From an uncultured Burkholderiales bacterium (lineage in GTDB: Bacteria > Pseudomonadota > Gammaproteobacteria > Burkholderiales > Burkholderiaceae_C), in contig CALAGS010000091.1 in assembly GCA_937891665.1 (NCBI GenBank), positions 1 through 57,272 of the forward strand: a stretch of 57,272 nt of DNA. The letters run 5' to 3'. The notes beneath the pieces were generated by a model. That model had not been told where the DNA came from. It saw only the letters and a program-made list of their open reading frames with translations, and searched no databases. Shown piece after piece: positions 48,793 through 57,258 of this stretch (position 1 is the stretch's first letter; each line of letters opens with the position of its first letter). The translations under genes were made by a program, and so were the position numbers.

Positions 48793-49806
48793 GTGCAGTT
48801 TTCTAAACACCTCGGAAAGTCCACCCGCCGTTTTGGCCTCAGCCTCATCGGAGCAGTCAGCTTGGCCAGTACGATGGGCTTCGGACTTATCGCAAGTTCA
48901 AGCGCCATGGCGCAGGCCTACCCCAACAAGCCCATTCGTTTGGTTGTGACCTTTCCCACAGGCGGCGCACCCGACATTTTGGCCCGTTTGTTCAGTGAGA
49001 AATCACAACTGGGACAGCCCATTGTGATTGACAACAAACCAGGCGCAGGTGGCAACATTGGTAGCGATGTGGTGGCCAAGGCAGCTGGCGATGGCTACAC
49101 ACTGGTCATGGGCACCGTAGGAACACACTCTATCAATGGCGCGTTGTACGCAAAAATGCCCTACGACATGGTGAAAGACTTCACGCCCATTTCCTTGATT
49201 GCATCGGCCCCCAATTTGCTGGTTGTCAACAATGACCTGCCCGTCAAAACGGTGCAAGAACTCATTGCCTACATGAAAGCCAATCCGAACAAACTCTCCT
49301 ATGCCTCACCTGGCATTGGCACCTCGGTTCACATGTCAGGTGAATTGTTCAAGTCAATGACCGGCACCAGCATGACGCACGTACCCTATAAAGGTCGTCA
49401 GTTTTACGTGCCTGACTTGTTAGGTGGCAGTGTTCAATTGGTGTTTGACAACATGCCCTCTGCTTTGCCTTTGGCCAAAGAAGGCAAGATTCGGGCAATT
49501 GCGCAAACAACGGCCAAGCGCTCTGCCGCCGCGCCCGATGTGCCCACCGTGTCTGAAACATTGCCAGGCTTTGAAGCCATCACCTGGTTTGCCATGTTTG
49601 CACCGGCCAACACGCCAAAGTCTGTCATAGACAGATTGAATGCAGAAGTGGTGCGTGTTTTCAAATTGCCTGAAGTGGCCGAGCGTTTGAAAACATTAGG
49701 GCTAGAAGCTGTTCTCTCATCCCCCAATGAACTGGCCAAATACCAAGCTGCTGAAATTGTGAAGTGGGCCAAAGTGGTCAAAGAGTCTGGCGCCAAAGCC
49801 GAATAA
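48793..49806 (+). CDS. Bug/TctC family periplasmic binding protein (Sec-type signal)
   Basis: Tripartite tricarboxylate transporter receptor family protein with no TctA/TctB beside it, a common orphan arrangement in Burkholderiales. The GTG start is set by AGGAG 7 nt upstream; 337 aa. The signal peptide has a basic N-part (KHLGKSTRR), a long hydrophobic core and AMAQA before the mature YPNKPIRLVVTFPTGGAPDILAR. The ligand loop is GNIGSDVVAKAAGDGYT. It is followed after 49 bp by a second, different Bug gene on the same strand. Ligand unknown. The Gly-Gly dipeptide loop of the typical family is GGAPD here. Confidence 0.88.
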   Translation: MQFSKHLGKSTRRFGLSLIGAVSLASTMGFGLIASSSAMAQAYPNKPIRLVVTFPTGGAPDILARLFSEKSQLGQPIVIDNKPGAGGNIGSDVVAKAAGDGYTLVMGTVGTHSINGALYAKMPYDMVKDFTPISLIASAPNLLVVNNDLPVKTVQELIAYMKANPNKLSYASPGIGTSVHMSGELFKSMTGTSMTHVPYKGRQFYVPDLLGGSVQLVFDNMPSALPLAKEGKIRAIAQTTAKRSAAAPDVPTVSETLPGFEAITWFAMFAPANTPKSVIDRLNAEVVRVFKLPEVAERLKTLGLEAVLSSPNELAKYQAAEIVKWAKVVKESGAKAE

Positions 49807-49855
49807 GCAGCGCTCACCCAACACAGCCTTTCAACAAGAATTTTTGGATTATCAA

Positions 49856-50833
49856 ATGACAATTGATTACAACAGACGCGACGTTCTTCAAGCCAGCTTG
49901 GCGGGTGCCGTCAGCATCGCTATGCCGGCCATGGCACAAAGCAATTTCCCTTCAAGACCCATTAAGCTGATTTGCCCTTGGCCTGCAGGTGGATCCACCG
50001 ACGGCGTCATGCGAGCCTTGGCTGAAAGTGCCACCCGAATTTTGGGCAGCCCTGTGGTCATTGAAAACAAGGCCGGCGCCAGCGGCATGCTCGGCCCCAA
50101 TGAATTGGTAAGCGCCAAACCCGATGGTTACACCCTGTCCCAGTTGACCATTGGTATTTTGCGTTTGCCACACATGCAAAAAATGCAATTCAATCCTTTG
50201 CAAGACTTTACTTTTATCGCTTGCTTAACTGGCTACACCTTTGGCATTGTGGTGCGCTCTGACTCCCCCATCAAGTCCATCAAAGACTTGGTAGATTACG
50301 CCAAGGCCAACCCCGGGAAATATACTTTTGGCTCCACAGGCAACGGCACAACGCCGCACTTGGCCGTGGAAGAATTCGCCATGAAAGCAGGCATTAAGTT
50401 GCAACACATTCCTTTCAAGGGCAACGCCGATGGCATGGCTTCCTTGTTAGGCGGCCATGTGATGTCACACAGCGACGCCACGGGTTGGGCGCCGCACGTC
50501 GATGCAGGCACTTGCCGCTTGTTAGCCACATACGGCGGCAAGCGAACCAAACGCTGGCCCAATGTGCCCACACTTACAGAACTGGGTTACGACACCGTAT
50601 CAGATTCTCCGTTTGGCATTGGCGGCCCCAAGGGCATGGACCCAGCCGTAACGAGCAAACTCCATGATGCGTTCAAGAAAACTTTAGAAGATCCACAAGT
50701 ACTGGCCACTTTTGAAAAGTTTGACCAATCGGTGATTTACATGAACTCCGAGGACTATGCCAAGTTTGCACGTGACAATTATCAAAAAGAAAAAGTCATC
50801 ATTGAAAAATTGGGCTTGGCCAGGCCCGCTTGA
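49856..50833 (+). CDS. Bug/TctC family periplasmic binding protein (Tat-type signal)
   Basis: Second orphan TTT-type binding protein, 325 aa from ATG 49856; a TTG at 49844 is possible. Its N-terminus carries NRRDVLQASLAG, a twin-arginine-like motif, then AMPAMAQS before the mature FPSRPIKLICPWPAGGSTDGVMRA. This suggests Tat export, unlike the preceding paralogue. The ligand loop is SGMLGPNELVSAKPDGYT. The two tandem genes are clearly diverged, so they are not a recent duplication and probably bind different solutes. A strong terminator follows 20 bp after the stop. Confidence 0.87.
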   Translation: MTIDYNRRDVLQASLAGAVSIAMPAMAQSNFPSRPIKLICPWPAGGSTDGVMRALAESATRILGSPVVIENKAGASGMLGPNELVSAKPDGYTLSQLTIGILRLPHMQKMQFNPLQDFTFIACLTGYTFGIVVRSDSPIKSIKDLVDYAKANPGKYTFGSTGNGTTPHLAVEEFAMKAGIKLQHIPFKGNADGMASLLGGHVMSHSDATGWAPHVDAGTCRLLATYGGKRTKRWPNVPTLTELGYDTVSDSPFGIGGPKGMDPAVTSKLHDAFKKTLEDPQVLATFEKFDQSVIYMNSEDYAKFARDNYQKEKVIIEKLGLARPA

Positions 50834-50852
50834 TCATCTTCATTTCGCCTGA

Positions 50853-50882
50853 AAAAAAGCCCAGCTAACTCTGGGCTTTTTT
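50853..50882. terminator. Bidirectional intrinsic terminator
   Basis: AAAAAAGCCCAG and CTGGGCTTTTTT are perfect 12-bp arms around the loop CTAACT. Because of the A-run on the left and the T-run on the right it works as a terminator on both strands. It serves the second Bug gene (plus) and the convergent substrate-binding protein gene (minus). Confidence 0.9.
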
Positions 50883-50905
50883 CATGTTCACTTCACAATC
50901 AGGAC

Positions 50906-52192
50906 TTAAGAATGAGGACGGTTCATTTTGCAAACAGTGGGCAGTTCTAACTCTTGAGCTTTGAATTGTCGAATTATTTTGAAGCCATAACCCGAGCCCT
51001 CCACATCAAATGGCACATCAGGGCCGCCTTGCTTGGCCATCATGGCCACCACCATGGGCTGCTGAAACTGGTGGTCCATGGCGCGCATCTTGCCGCGTTG
51101 CCCCGCCATGCTCACCTCAGCGTTTTCAAGCTGCAGAGCCACCGCCATGGGTTCAGTCTGACCCGCCTTTTCGATGGATTGCGCCAAGGCCTCCACCATG
51201 AGTTGCATTCGCAAGTGCAAATAGTCTTCTGAAGGTTTTACAAAACGCTGCTTGAAAGATTGGTAGAACTTTGCGCTCTCAGCGCCAGGGACATTGGGCA
51301 TCCACTCGGCAACAGCCAAGACCTTGCCAACACCAGCATCCCCCATTGCGGCAGGTGCACCCAACGCATTGCCATAGAAGGTGTAAAACTTTCCTTCGTA
51401 GCCTGCATCTTTGGCAGCCTTCACCAAGAAGCTAAGGTCATTCCCCCAATTGCCAGTGATCACGGCTTGGGCACCGGACGCTCTGATTTTGGCGGCATAC
51501 GGCAGAAAATCTTTGACTCTGCCCATGGGGTGCAATTCATCACCCGCGATTTGAATGTCGGGCCTAAGTTTTTCAAGTTGCACTTTGGCTTCTCGCAAGA
51601 CAGATTGGCCAAAGCTGTAATCTTGCCCAATCAAATACACCGACTGCAATTTTGTATCTTGCTTCAACACTTGCATCAGGGCTGCCATGCGCATGTCTGC
51701 GTGCGCATCAAATCTGAAATGCCAAAAATTGCATTTTTCTTGTGTCAGCGCAGGATCGACAGCGGCGTAGTTTAAAAAGAGAACTCGCTTTTGCGGTTCA
51801 CGCTCATTGTGTTTTTGAATGGCATCCACCAAAACAGCAGCGTTGGCCGAGGAGTTTCCTTGCAAAATAAATTGAGCACCCGAATCAATGGCCGAGCGCA
51901 AAGAAGTTAAAGCTTCTTCACTTTGGCCCTTGCTGTCGTAACGGTTTAAGACCAACCTGCGTTTGCCTTCTTGCGTAGCCACGCCGCCTCGCGCATTGAC
52001 TCGCTCCACAGCCCAAACCAAATTCCGAAGGACAGCTTCACCGGTGTTGGCAAAGGGCCCGCTCATGCCTTCAATGAGGGCCAGCTGAACGGGAGGCAAT
52101 TGAATTAAGGGTGTTTGTGCGCTTACTGAAAAACTCAAACACAAGATATCGACTAGCCACAGGCGAGCCCAAAATCTAAAGAAAACTAACAA
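50906..52192 (-). CDS. ABC transporter substrate-binding protein, Leu/Ile/Val type
   Basis: Periplasmic receptor of the branched-chain amino acid/amide (HAAT, Peripla_BP_6) family. Motifs: IEGMSGPFANTGEAVLRNL at the start of the mature domain, LFLNYAAVDP, YLIGQDYSFGQSV and VITGNWGNDL. The start is uncertain. I prefer TTG at 52190-52192, 20 nt after the tsaD stop, which puts a hydrophobic signal peptide ending FSVSAQ at the N-terminus (428 aa). An ATG at 52270 would lie inside tsaD and has no ribosome site. No permease or ATPase genes are adjacent, so it is an orphan receptor. Ligand unknown. Confidence 0.82.
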   Translation of the reverse strand: MLVFFRFWARLWLVDILCLSFSVSAQTPLIQLPPVQLALIEGMSGPFANTGEAVLRNLVWAVERVNARGGVATQEGKRRLVLNRYDSKGQSEEALTSLRSAIDSGAQFILQGNSSANAAVLVDAIQKHNEREPQKRVLFLNYAAVDPALTQEKCNFWHFRFDAHADMRMAALMQVLKQDTKLQSVYLIGQDYSFGQSVLREAKVQLEKLRPDIQIAGDELHPMGRVKDFLPYAAKIRASGAQAVITGNWGNDLSFLVKAAKDAGYEGKFYTFYGNALGAPAAMGDAGVGKVLAVAEWMPNVPGAESAKFYQSFKQRFVKPSEDYLHLRMQLMVEALAQSIEKAGQTEPMAVALQLENAEVSMAGQRGKMRAMDHQFQQPMVVAMMAKQGGPDVPFDVEGSGYGFKIIRQFKAQELELPTVCKMNRPHS

Positions 52193-52211
52193 ACCAATGT
52201 TCCAAAAAAAA

Positions 52212-53267
52212 TCAGATAAGCACAGAATCAATGTTCGACAGCGGCCAACGTGGTTTAACGTCAAACCCATAATTCAATTCAGCTTGCTGCTTGCCTGACT
52301 GAACGCGCATCGCAGCAGCCATGGCAATCATGGCGCCATTGTCGGTGCACAAATGAAGTTCTGGATAGTGCACACGCACGCCTGCTTTTTCGCAAGTTTG
52401 ATTCAACTGCAATCGCAAAGAACGATTGGCACCTACACCGCCGGCTACAACCAAACGACGCAGGCCCGTTGCCTTCAACGCGGCCATCGATTTTTTCACC
52501 AGCACTTCCACAATGGCGGCTTCAGTCGATGCTGCCAAATCTGCTTTGAAAGTGTTGCCGGTGTCGTGCAGCGCTGCGCCCAGTTTGTTGGCCTGCGTGA
52601 GGACAGAGGTTTTTAAGCCAGCAAATGAAAAATCAAAATTACCGCTGTGCATCAAAGGACGTGGCAGCTTAAAGGCTTGCGGATTACCGCCTTCAGCACA
52701 CTTCGAGAGTGCCGGCCCACCCGGATAGCCCAAGCCCATGAGCTTGGCGGACTTGTCGAATGCTTCGCCCGCTGCGTCGTCAACTGTTTCACCCAAAATT
52801 TCATAAGTGCCCACGGCCTCAACCCGCATGAGTTGGGTGTGACCCCCTGAAACCAGCAGTGCTACAAAAGGAAATTCAGGTGGGTCTTCACTTAAAAACG
52901 GCGACAGCAAGTGACCCTCCAAATGGTGAACGCCCAAAACAGGTTTTTTCAAGGCCGCACCCAAAGCACAAGCCACACCGGCACCGACCAACAAAGCCCC
53001 TGCCAATCCTGGACCTCGGGTGTAAGCCACCACATCCACTTGGTTCAATGCGATGTTGGCATTTTTCAAAACATCCCGAGTGAGGGGAATGACGCGCTTG
53101 ATGTGATCGCGACTTGCCAATTCAGGCACTACACCGCCATAGGCCTGGTGCATGTCGATTTGGCTGAACAAGGCATGCGCCAAAAGGCGTGGTGCGCCAT
53201 GGGCTTGGGTTTCAACCAAAGCCACACCAGTTTCATCGCAAGAAGACTCAATTCCAAGAAAAAGCAT
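52212..53267 (-). CDS. tsaD: tRNA N6-adenosine threonylcarbamoyltransferase TsaD
   Basis: Transfers threonylcarbamoyl to A37 of ANN-decoding tRNAs with TsaB and TsaE (tsaE is at 11.6 kb). The 351-aa protein is an ASKHA-fold ATPase: [14 protein letters not shown] at the N-terminus, VPELASRDH, the metal-binding [15 protein letters not shown], and [10 protein letters not shown], with [13 protein letters not shown] near the C-terminus. ATG 53265-53267. It diverges from ybiB across 74 bp, in which AACTT/AAGTT form a small inverted repeat. Confidence 0.96.
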   Translation of the reverse strand: MLFLGIESSCDETGVALVETQAHGAPRLLAHALFSQIDMHQAYGGVVPELASRDHIKRVIPLTRDVLKNANIALNQVDVVAYTRGPGLAGALLVGAGVACALGAALKKPVLGVHHLEGHLLSPFLSEDPPEFPFVALLVSGGHTQLMRVEAVGTYEILGETVDDAAGEAFDKSAKLMGLGYPGGPALSKCAEGGNPQAFKLPRPLMHSGNFDFSFAGLKTSVLTQANKLGAALHDTGNTFKADLAASTEAAIVEVLVKKSMAALKATGLRRLVVAGGVGANRSLRLQLNQTCEKAGVRVHYPELHLCTDNGAMIAMAAAMRVQSGKQQAELNYGFDVKPRWPLSNIDSVLI

Positions 53268-53341
53268 AGGCCCTGAGTTTATGCGATGCGCCTCATTGAA
53301 CTTATAACGCCAAGTTATCTAAGCTTTGAGACAATACATCC

Positions 53342-54244
53342 ATGGGCATTGGTCACTACATCAAAGAAATTGGTCGAGGCAAAGACGGTGCCAGAGCCTT
53401 GTCGCGCTTGCAAGCCGCTGATCTTTTGGGCCAAATCCTAGATGACTCAGTGAGTGATTTAGAGGTAGGTGCCTTTTGCTTAGCCATGCGCATCAAAGGT
53501 GAAACACCCGAAGAAATGGCGGGTTTCTTAGATGCTGTGCACGCACGCTTAAATGCCCTACCCCAGTTGGGTCCACACCCTACAGTTGTCATTCCTTGCT
53601 ACAACGGTGCTCGTAAATTACCCGCATTGGCCCCCCTTTTGGCTTTGCTTTTATGCCAGCAAGGTGTGCAAGTGTGTGTTCATGGCTCACCCACAGAAAA
53701 CAGCCGGACAACTTCTTTTGAAGTGCTTGAAGCGCTGGGATACAAAACTCTCACCGCCGTCGATCAAGCACAGGCTGGCTTGAACCTGGTGCCCACCGAA
53801 GTTCTGAACCCCGCTTTGAAAAAGCTGCTCGATGTTCGCCGCGTGGTCAATCTGCGCAATCCCGCGCACAGTTTGGTCAAGCTCATGAATCCTTGTCAAG
53901 GCTCGGCGCTCATTGTCAGCAGCTACACGCACCCAGAATATGCCATCTCCATGGCACAGACTTTCAAGTTAACAGAGGCCTCTGCTTTCTTGCTCAGAGG
54001 CACTGAAGGCGAGCCTGTTGCCAATGCGCGTCGCACGCCTCAAATGGAGTTCTTTCAAGGTGGCCGTGCACAAACTGTTCAAGCCGCTCAAGCCGGTGCA
54101 CTTCAAAGCGTTCCAGAATTGCCACAACCCAACGCGACTGAAACGGCGGCCTACATTGAGGATGTTTTGAAGCAGAAACGCGAAGTGCCTGCGCCCATTG
54201 CACTTCAAGTTCAACATATTTTGCAAGCCTTGGAATCTCTATGA
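53342..54244 (+). CDS. ybiB: YbiB-like DNA-binding protein (TrpD2 family)
   Basis: Member of the YbiB/TrpD2 group: structurally like anthranilate phosphoribosyltransferase (glycosyltransferase family 3), but known in E. coli as a nucleic-acid-binding protein without that enzyme activity. The 300-aa protein has the N-terminal helical domain with GAFCLAMRIKGETPEEMAGFLDAV, then VIPCYNGARKLPALAPLLALLL. The Gly-rich phosphoribosyl-binding sequence of true TrpD is altered to HGSPTENSRTTS. cobA begins in its stop codon (ATGA). Exact function here is inferred from family only. Confidence 0.87.
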   Translation: MGIGHYIKEIGRGKDGARALSRLQAADLLGQILDDSVSDLEVGAFCLAMRIKGETPEEMAGFLDAVHARLNALPQLGPHPTVVIPCYNGARKLPALAPLLALLLCQQGVQVCVHGSPTENSRTTSFEVLEALGYKTLTAVDQAQAGLNLVPTEVLNPALKKLLDVRRVVNLRNPAHSLVKLMNPCQGSALIVSSYTHPEYAISMAQTFKLTEASAFLLRGTEGEPVANARRTPQMEFFQGGRAQTVQAAQAGALQSVPELPQPNATETAAYIEDVLKQKREVPAPIALQVQHILQALESL

Positions 54245-55065
54245 GCCACAACGATTCATCCTTTACCCAACCATCAGCTCACCCATTAGGCACATGCACT
54301 CTGGTGGGCGCAGGGCCAGGCGATCCTGAATTGCTCACCCTCAAAGCCGTTAAAGCCATTCAAGCCGCCACTGTTCTCTTGGTCGATGACTTGGTCAACG
54401 ATGAAATTTTGAAACATGCATCGCCTTCTGCGCGAATTGTTCATGTGGGCAAACGGGGTGGATGCAAAAGTACACCGCAAGCCTTCATCGGAAAGCTCAT
54501 GGAGAACGCCGTCAAAGAAGGCGAAACCGTGGTGCGTCTCAAGGGCGGTGACCCCTTTATTTTTGGCCGCGGCGGTGAAGAAGTTGAACACCTTCGTCAA
54601 GCAGGCATTGAGGCGTCCGTGATCAACGGCATCACCTCAGGTCTGGCTGCCATTTCCAGTTTGGGCGCACCTCTGACTCATCGCCAGCATGCCCATGGCG
54701 TGGTCTTTGTCACAGGCCATGCCAAGCCCGGAGACAGCGGCACCGATTGGCACCAGCTGGCAACCACTGCGCGCGATGCCAAACTCACATTGGTCATTTA
54801 CATGGGCGTCAGTGGTGCAGACCATATTCAAACTGAACTGCTAACGGGTCTGCCTGCCGACACACCCGTTGCCATCATTGAAAACGCCAGTTTGCCAGAG
54901 CAGCGCCAAGCTCTGACGCGACTTGATCGTCTGACTTTCACATTGAATGAGGCAGGCCTTCAAAGTCCCAGTATTTTGGTCGTGGGCAATGTGGTTCAAG
55001 CTTGCGCACAAATTTTCCAAACGGGGCCATCTAGCCCTACACTCCCACTGCATGCAAACATGTGA
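54241..55065 (+). CDS. cobA: Uroporphyrinogen-III C-methyltransferase (SUMT)
   Basis: Makes precorrin-2 from uroporphyrinogen III and SAM, the branch point to siroheme and cobalamin. The 274-aa protein contains VGAGPGDPELLTLKAVKAI, the VLLVDDLV motif, VRLKGGDPFIFGRGGEEVEHL, GITSGLAAISSLGAPLTHR and VIYMGV, all typical of SUMT. It lacks the CysG dehydrogenase/ferrochelatase N-domain, so those steps must be elsewhere. Its start overlaps ybiB by 4 bp and the next gene starts in its last codons, so a three-gene operon is likely. The symbol refers to the function; this could equally be called sumT. Confidence 0.93.
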   Translation: MSHNDSSFTQPSAHPLGTCTLVGAGPGDPELLTLKAVKAIQAATVLLVDDLVNDEILKHASPSARIVHVGKRGGCKSTPQAFIGKLMENAVKEGETVVRLKGGDPFIFGRGGEEVEHLRQAGIEASVINGITSGLAAISSLGAPLTHRQHAHGVVFVTGHAKPGDSGTDWHQLATTARDAKLTLVIYMGVSGADHIQTELLTGLPADTPVAIIENASLPEQRQALTRLDRLTFTLNEAGLQSPSILVVGNVVQACAQIFQTGPSSPTLPLHANM

Positions 55066-56275
55066 TGTGGTGATCGTAGGCGCCGGCGCTGCCGGCCTTT
55101 TTTGTGCTGGTATTGCTGGCCAATTAGGCGTGTCCGTCTTGTTAGTCGATCACAGTCACAAGGTGGCTGAAAAAATTCGAATTTCTGGCGGCGGTCGAAG
55201 CAACTTCACCAATCGCCTGATCGATGCCAGTGCGCCCCACAAACATTTCCTCAGTGAGAATCCAAACTTCTGCCGCAGTTCTTTGTCGCGCTATACCGCG
55301 CAAGACTTCATTGAACTGGTGCAGTCTTATGACATTCCTTTTCACGAGAAACACAAGGGCCAATTGTTTTGCGATCGTTCTGCTGAAGATCTAATTCAAA
55401 TGCTTTTGAAAGAGTGCGACAAAGGGGGGGTGATGCGTTGGCAAGGCTGCGGCGTGAAAGCCATCACGGCTGAGGGCTCTGGTTACAAATTGCAAACTGA
55501 GCAAGGCGACGTTCAAGCCGGTGCGGTGGTCGTTGCCACTGGCGGCTTGTCTATTCCAAAAATTGGCGCCACCGACTTTGGGTACCGCATTGCAGAACAA
55601 TTTGGCTTGCGATTGGTTGCCAGACGACCAGGACTGGTTCCTCTTACCTTTGATGGCGCCGACTGGGCACCCTATGCAGGATTGGCGGGCTTGTCCTTGC
55701 CTGTGAGCATCGAGACTGGCGCCAAAAAGACCCTCACTCGTTTTGACGAAGACCTGTTGTTCACACACCGCGGCTTGTCCGGCCCAGCCGTGTTGCAAAT
55801 TTCCAGCTATTGGCAGGAAGGTCAGCCCCTTCATTTGAACCTGGCGCCCCAAGAAGACCTTGAGGGCTCGCTCAGACAAGCCAAAGTCAGGTCTAAAAAG
55901 CTCATTGCCAACGAACTCGGCGCTTGGGTGCCTCATCGGTTGGCAGACGCCTGGGTGGCTCAAGACCCCCAATGGCAACGCCCAGTGGCCGAAGCCAGCG
56001 ACAAAGCCTTGCTTCAACTGGCCCAAAAACTGAGCCACTGGCCCCTTACCCCCAATGGCAGCGAGGGCTACAAAAAGGCTGAGGTCACATTGGGCGGGGT
56101 AGACACCCGAGATTTATCTTCGCAAACCATGGAATCCAAGCAGCCAGGCCTGTATTTCATTGGAGAGGTGGTCGACGTCACGGGATGGCTGGGCGGCTAC
56201 AACTTCCAGTGGGCCTGGTCCAGCGCATTTGCATGTGCCCAAGCCCTGAAGCAAAAACAGGCTGTAGCCCTGTAA
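55052..56275 (+). CDS. BaiN/HI0933-family FAD-dependent oxidoreductase (YhiN-like)
   Basis: Flavoprotein of the HI0933/BaiN/YhiN family, 407 aa. ATG 55052 overlaps the cobA stop by 14 bp and leads directly into the Rossmann motif DVVIVGAGAAGLFCAG. An open frame further upstream lies inside cobA and is ignored. Other marks: KIRISGGGRSNFTNR, ATGGLSIPKIGATDFGYRIAE, FTHRGLSGPAVLQIS, KKAEVTLGGVDT and GEVVDVTGWLGGYNFQWAWSSA. The physiological substrate is unknown. It precedes the rpsU transcript. Confidence 0.9.
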   Translation: MQTCDVVIVGAGAAGLFCAGIAGQLGVSVLLVDHSHKVAEKIRISGGGRSNFTNRLIDASAPHKHFLSENPNFCRSSLSRYTAQDFIELVQSYDIPFHEKHKGQLFCDRSAEDLIQMLLKECDKGGVMRWQGCGVKAITAEGSGYKLQTEQGDVQAGAVVVATGGLSIPKIGATDFGYRIAEQFGLRLVARRPGLVPLTFDGADWAPYAGLAGLSLPVSIETGAKKTLTRFDEDLLFTHRGLSGPAVLQISSYWQEGQPLHLNLAPQEDLEGSLRQAKVRSKKLIANELGAWVPHRLADAWVAQDPQWQRPVAEASDKALLQLAQKLSHWPLTPNGSEGYKKAEVTLGGVDTRDLSSQTMESKQPGLYFIGEVVDVTGWLGGYNFQWAWSSAFACAQALKQKQAVAL

Positions 56276-56291
56276 ATATCCCAGAAACAGC

Positions 56292-56321
56292 TTAAAACAG
56301 ACTAAAACTTAGGGCTATAAT
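56292..56321 (+). promoter_or_regulatory. Probable promoter for rpsU
   Basis: -10 TATAAT at 56316-56321 with -35-like TTAAAA at 56292-56297, 18 bp apart. Transcription would begin near 56328, giving a leader of about 120 nt before rpsU. The leader contains TGGCA/TGCCA at 56334-56338 and 56349-56353 around a CCTCC loop, and CGGGGACCCCG at 56369-56379, so it can fold. Whether this is an S21 feedback site cannot be said. Confidence 0.55.
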
Positions 56322-56450
56322 CCAAGGCTTCGCTGGCAATCCTCCGTCTGCCAAATACTAGTTCGTGACGGGGACCCCGCCGAAACTGCTTGTGAGGGCT
56401 CGATCTTCCCTCTCAGTGTCAGTCGGCATATTTTGGAAACATTGAAATCC

Positions 56451-56663
56451 ATGACCACCATTCGCGTGAAAGAAAACGAGCCGTTTGACGTAGCACTTCG
56501 CCGCTTCAAACGCACCATTGAAAAACTCGGTCTGCTGACCGACCTGCGTGCCCGTGAGTTTTATGAAAAGCCCACCACAGAACGCAAGCGTAAAAAAGCG
56601 GCCGCTGTGAAGCGCCACTACAAGCGCGTGCGCAGCATGCAATTGCCCAAGAAGTTGTACTAA
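56451..56663 (+). CDS. rpsU: 30S ribosomal protein S21
   Basis: Small basic ribosomal protein, the last to join the 30S platform and needed for initiation. The 70-aa length is canonical. It opens [21 protein letters not shown] and contains [29 protein letters not shown] basic stretches (quoted in part: [16 protein letters not shown]). ATG 56451 is preferred over an upstream TTG at 56433. The gene order rpsU-yqeY is typical; dnaG and rpoD usually follow but lie beyond this window. Confidence 0.96.
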   Translation: MTTIRVKENEPFDVALRRFKRTIEKLGLLTDLRAREFYEKPTTERKRKKAAAVKRHYKRVRSMQLPKKLY

Positions 56664-56740
56664 TCCGCTTCGGAAGTTAGTTCACTTCGTTCAAAGATTC
56701 GCCTGAATTTTTGAATCTGCGAAGCCCTCTCGGGCCTAGC

Positions 56741-56775
56741 AAAGCCCGCTGGAGGACGCTCAAGCGGGCTTTTTT
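56741..56775 (+). terminator. Intrinsic terminator after rpsU
   Basis: AAAGCCCGCT and AGCGGGCTTT form a 10-bp stem around a 12-nt loop (56751-56762), followed by a T-run ending near 56775. It lies 78 bp after the rpsU stop and 37 bp before yqeY, so it should cut most rpsU transcripts from yqeY. Attenuation at this point is known in the rpsU-dnaG-rpoD operon of other bacteria. Confidence 0.85.
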
Positions 56776-56811
56776 AATTCAAGCCAGCGTTCATACACTT
56801 TAGGAAACACC

Positions 56812-57258
56812 ATGAGCCTCAAAGAACAAATCACCGAAGACATGAAGAATGCCATGCGCGCCAAGGACACAGCGCGCTTGGGCACCATTCGTTTGCTGCT
56901 GTCGGCCATGAAGCAAAAGGAAGTGGATGAGCGCGTTGTGCTAGACGATGCTGCTGTGATCGCCATCGTCGACAAACTGGTCAAGCAACGCAAGGACTCT
57001 ATTGCGGCTTTTGAATTGGCGGCTCGTCAAGATTTGGTCGACATTGAACAAGCGGAGATGGTGGTGTTGCAGGCTTATTTGCCAGCGCGTATGTCTGCCG
57101 AGGAGGTGTCTGCTGCAGTTCAAGCCATCGTTGCTTCCTTGGGCGCCTCAGGCCCTGGTGATATGGGCAAAGTGATGGGTGCTGTCAAAACCCAGTTGGC
57201 CGGCAAAGCCGACATGGGCCAAGTGTCTGCAGCAGTTAAAGCCGCACTCGCTGGGTAA
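56812..57258 (+). CDS. yqeY: YqeY/GatB-like domain protein
   Basis: Single-domain protein of the GatB/YqeY family, related to the tRNA-binding tail domain of the GatB amidotransferase subunit. The precise function is unknown; it has been linked to tRNA-dependent amidation only by homology. The 148-aa protein is all-helical. Motifs are DMKNAMRAKDTARLGTIRLLLSA, VDKLVKQRKDSI, AYLPARMSAEEV and GDMGKVMGAVK. AGGAAA precedes the ATG by 6 nt. Only 14 bp remain to the window end, with nothing recognisable in them. Confidence 0.93.
   Translation: MSLKEQITEDMKNAMRAKDTARLGTIRLLLSAMKQKEVDERVVLDDAAVIAIVDKLVKQRKDSIAAFELAARQDLVDIEQAEMVVLQAYLPARMSAEEVSAAVQAIVASLGASGPGDMGKVMGAVKTQLAGKADMGQVSAAVKAALAG

Noticed and set aside
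53299..53316. AACTT/AAGTT inverted repeat between tsaD and ybiB
   Set aside because: Five-base arms in an AT-rich 74-bp gap are expected by chance; no convincing promoter boxes frame it.
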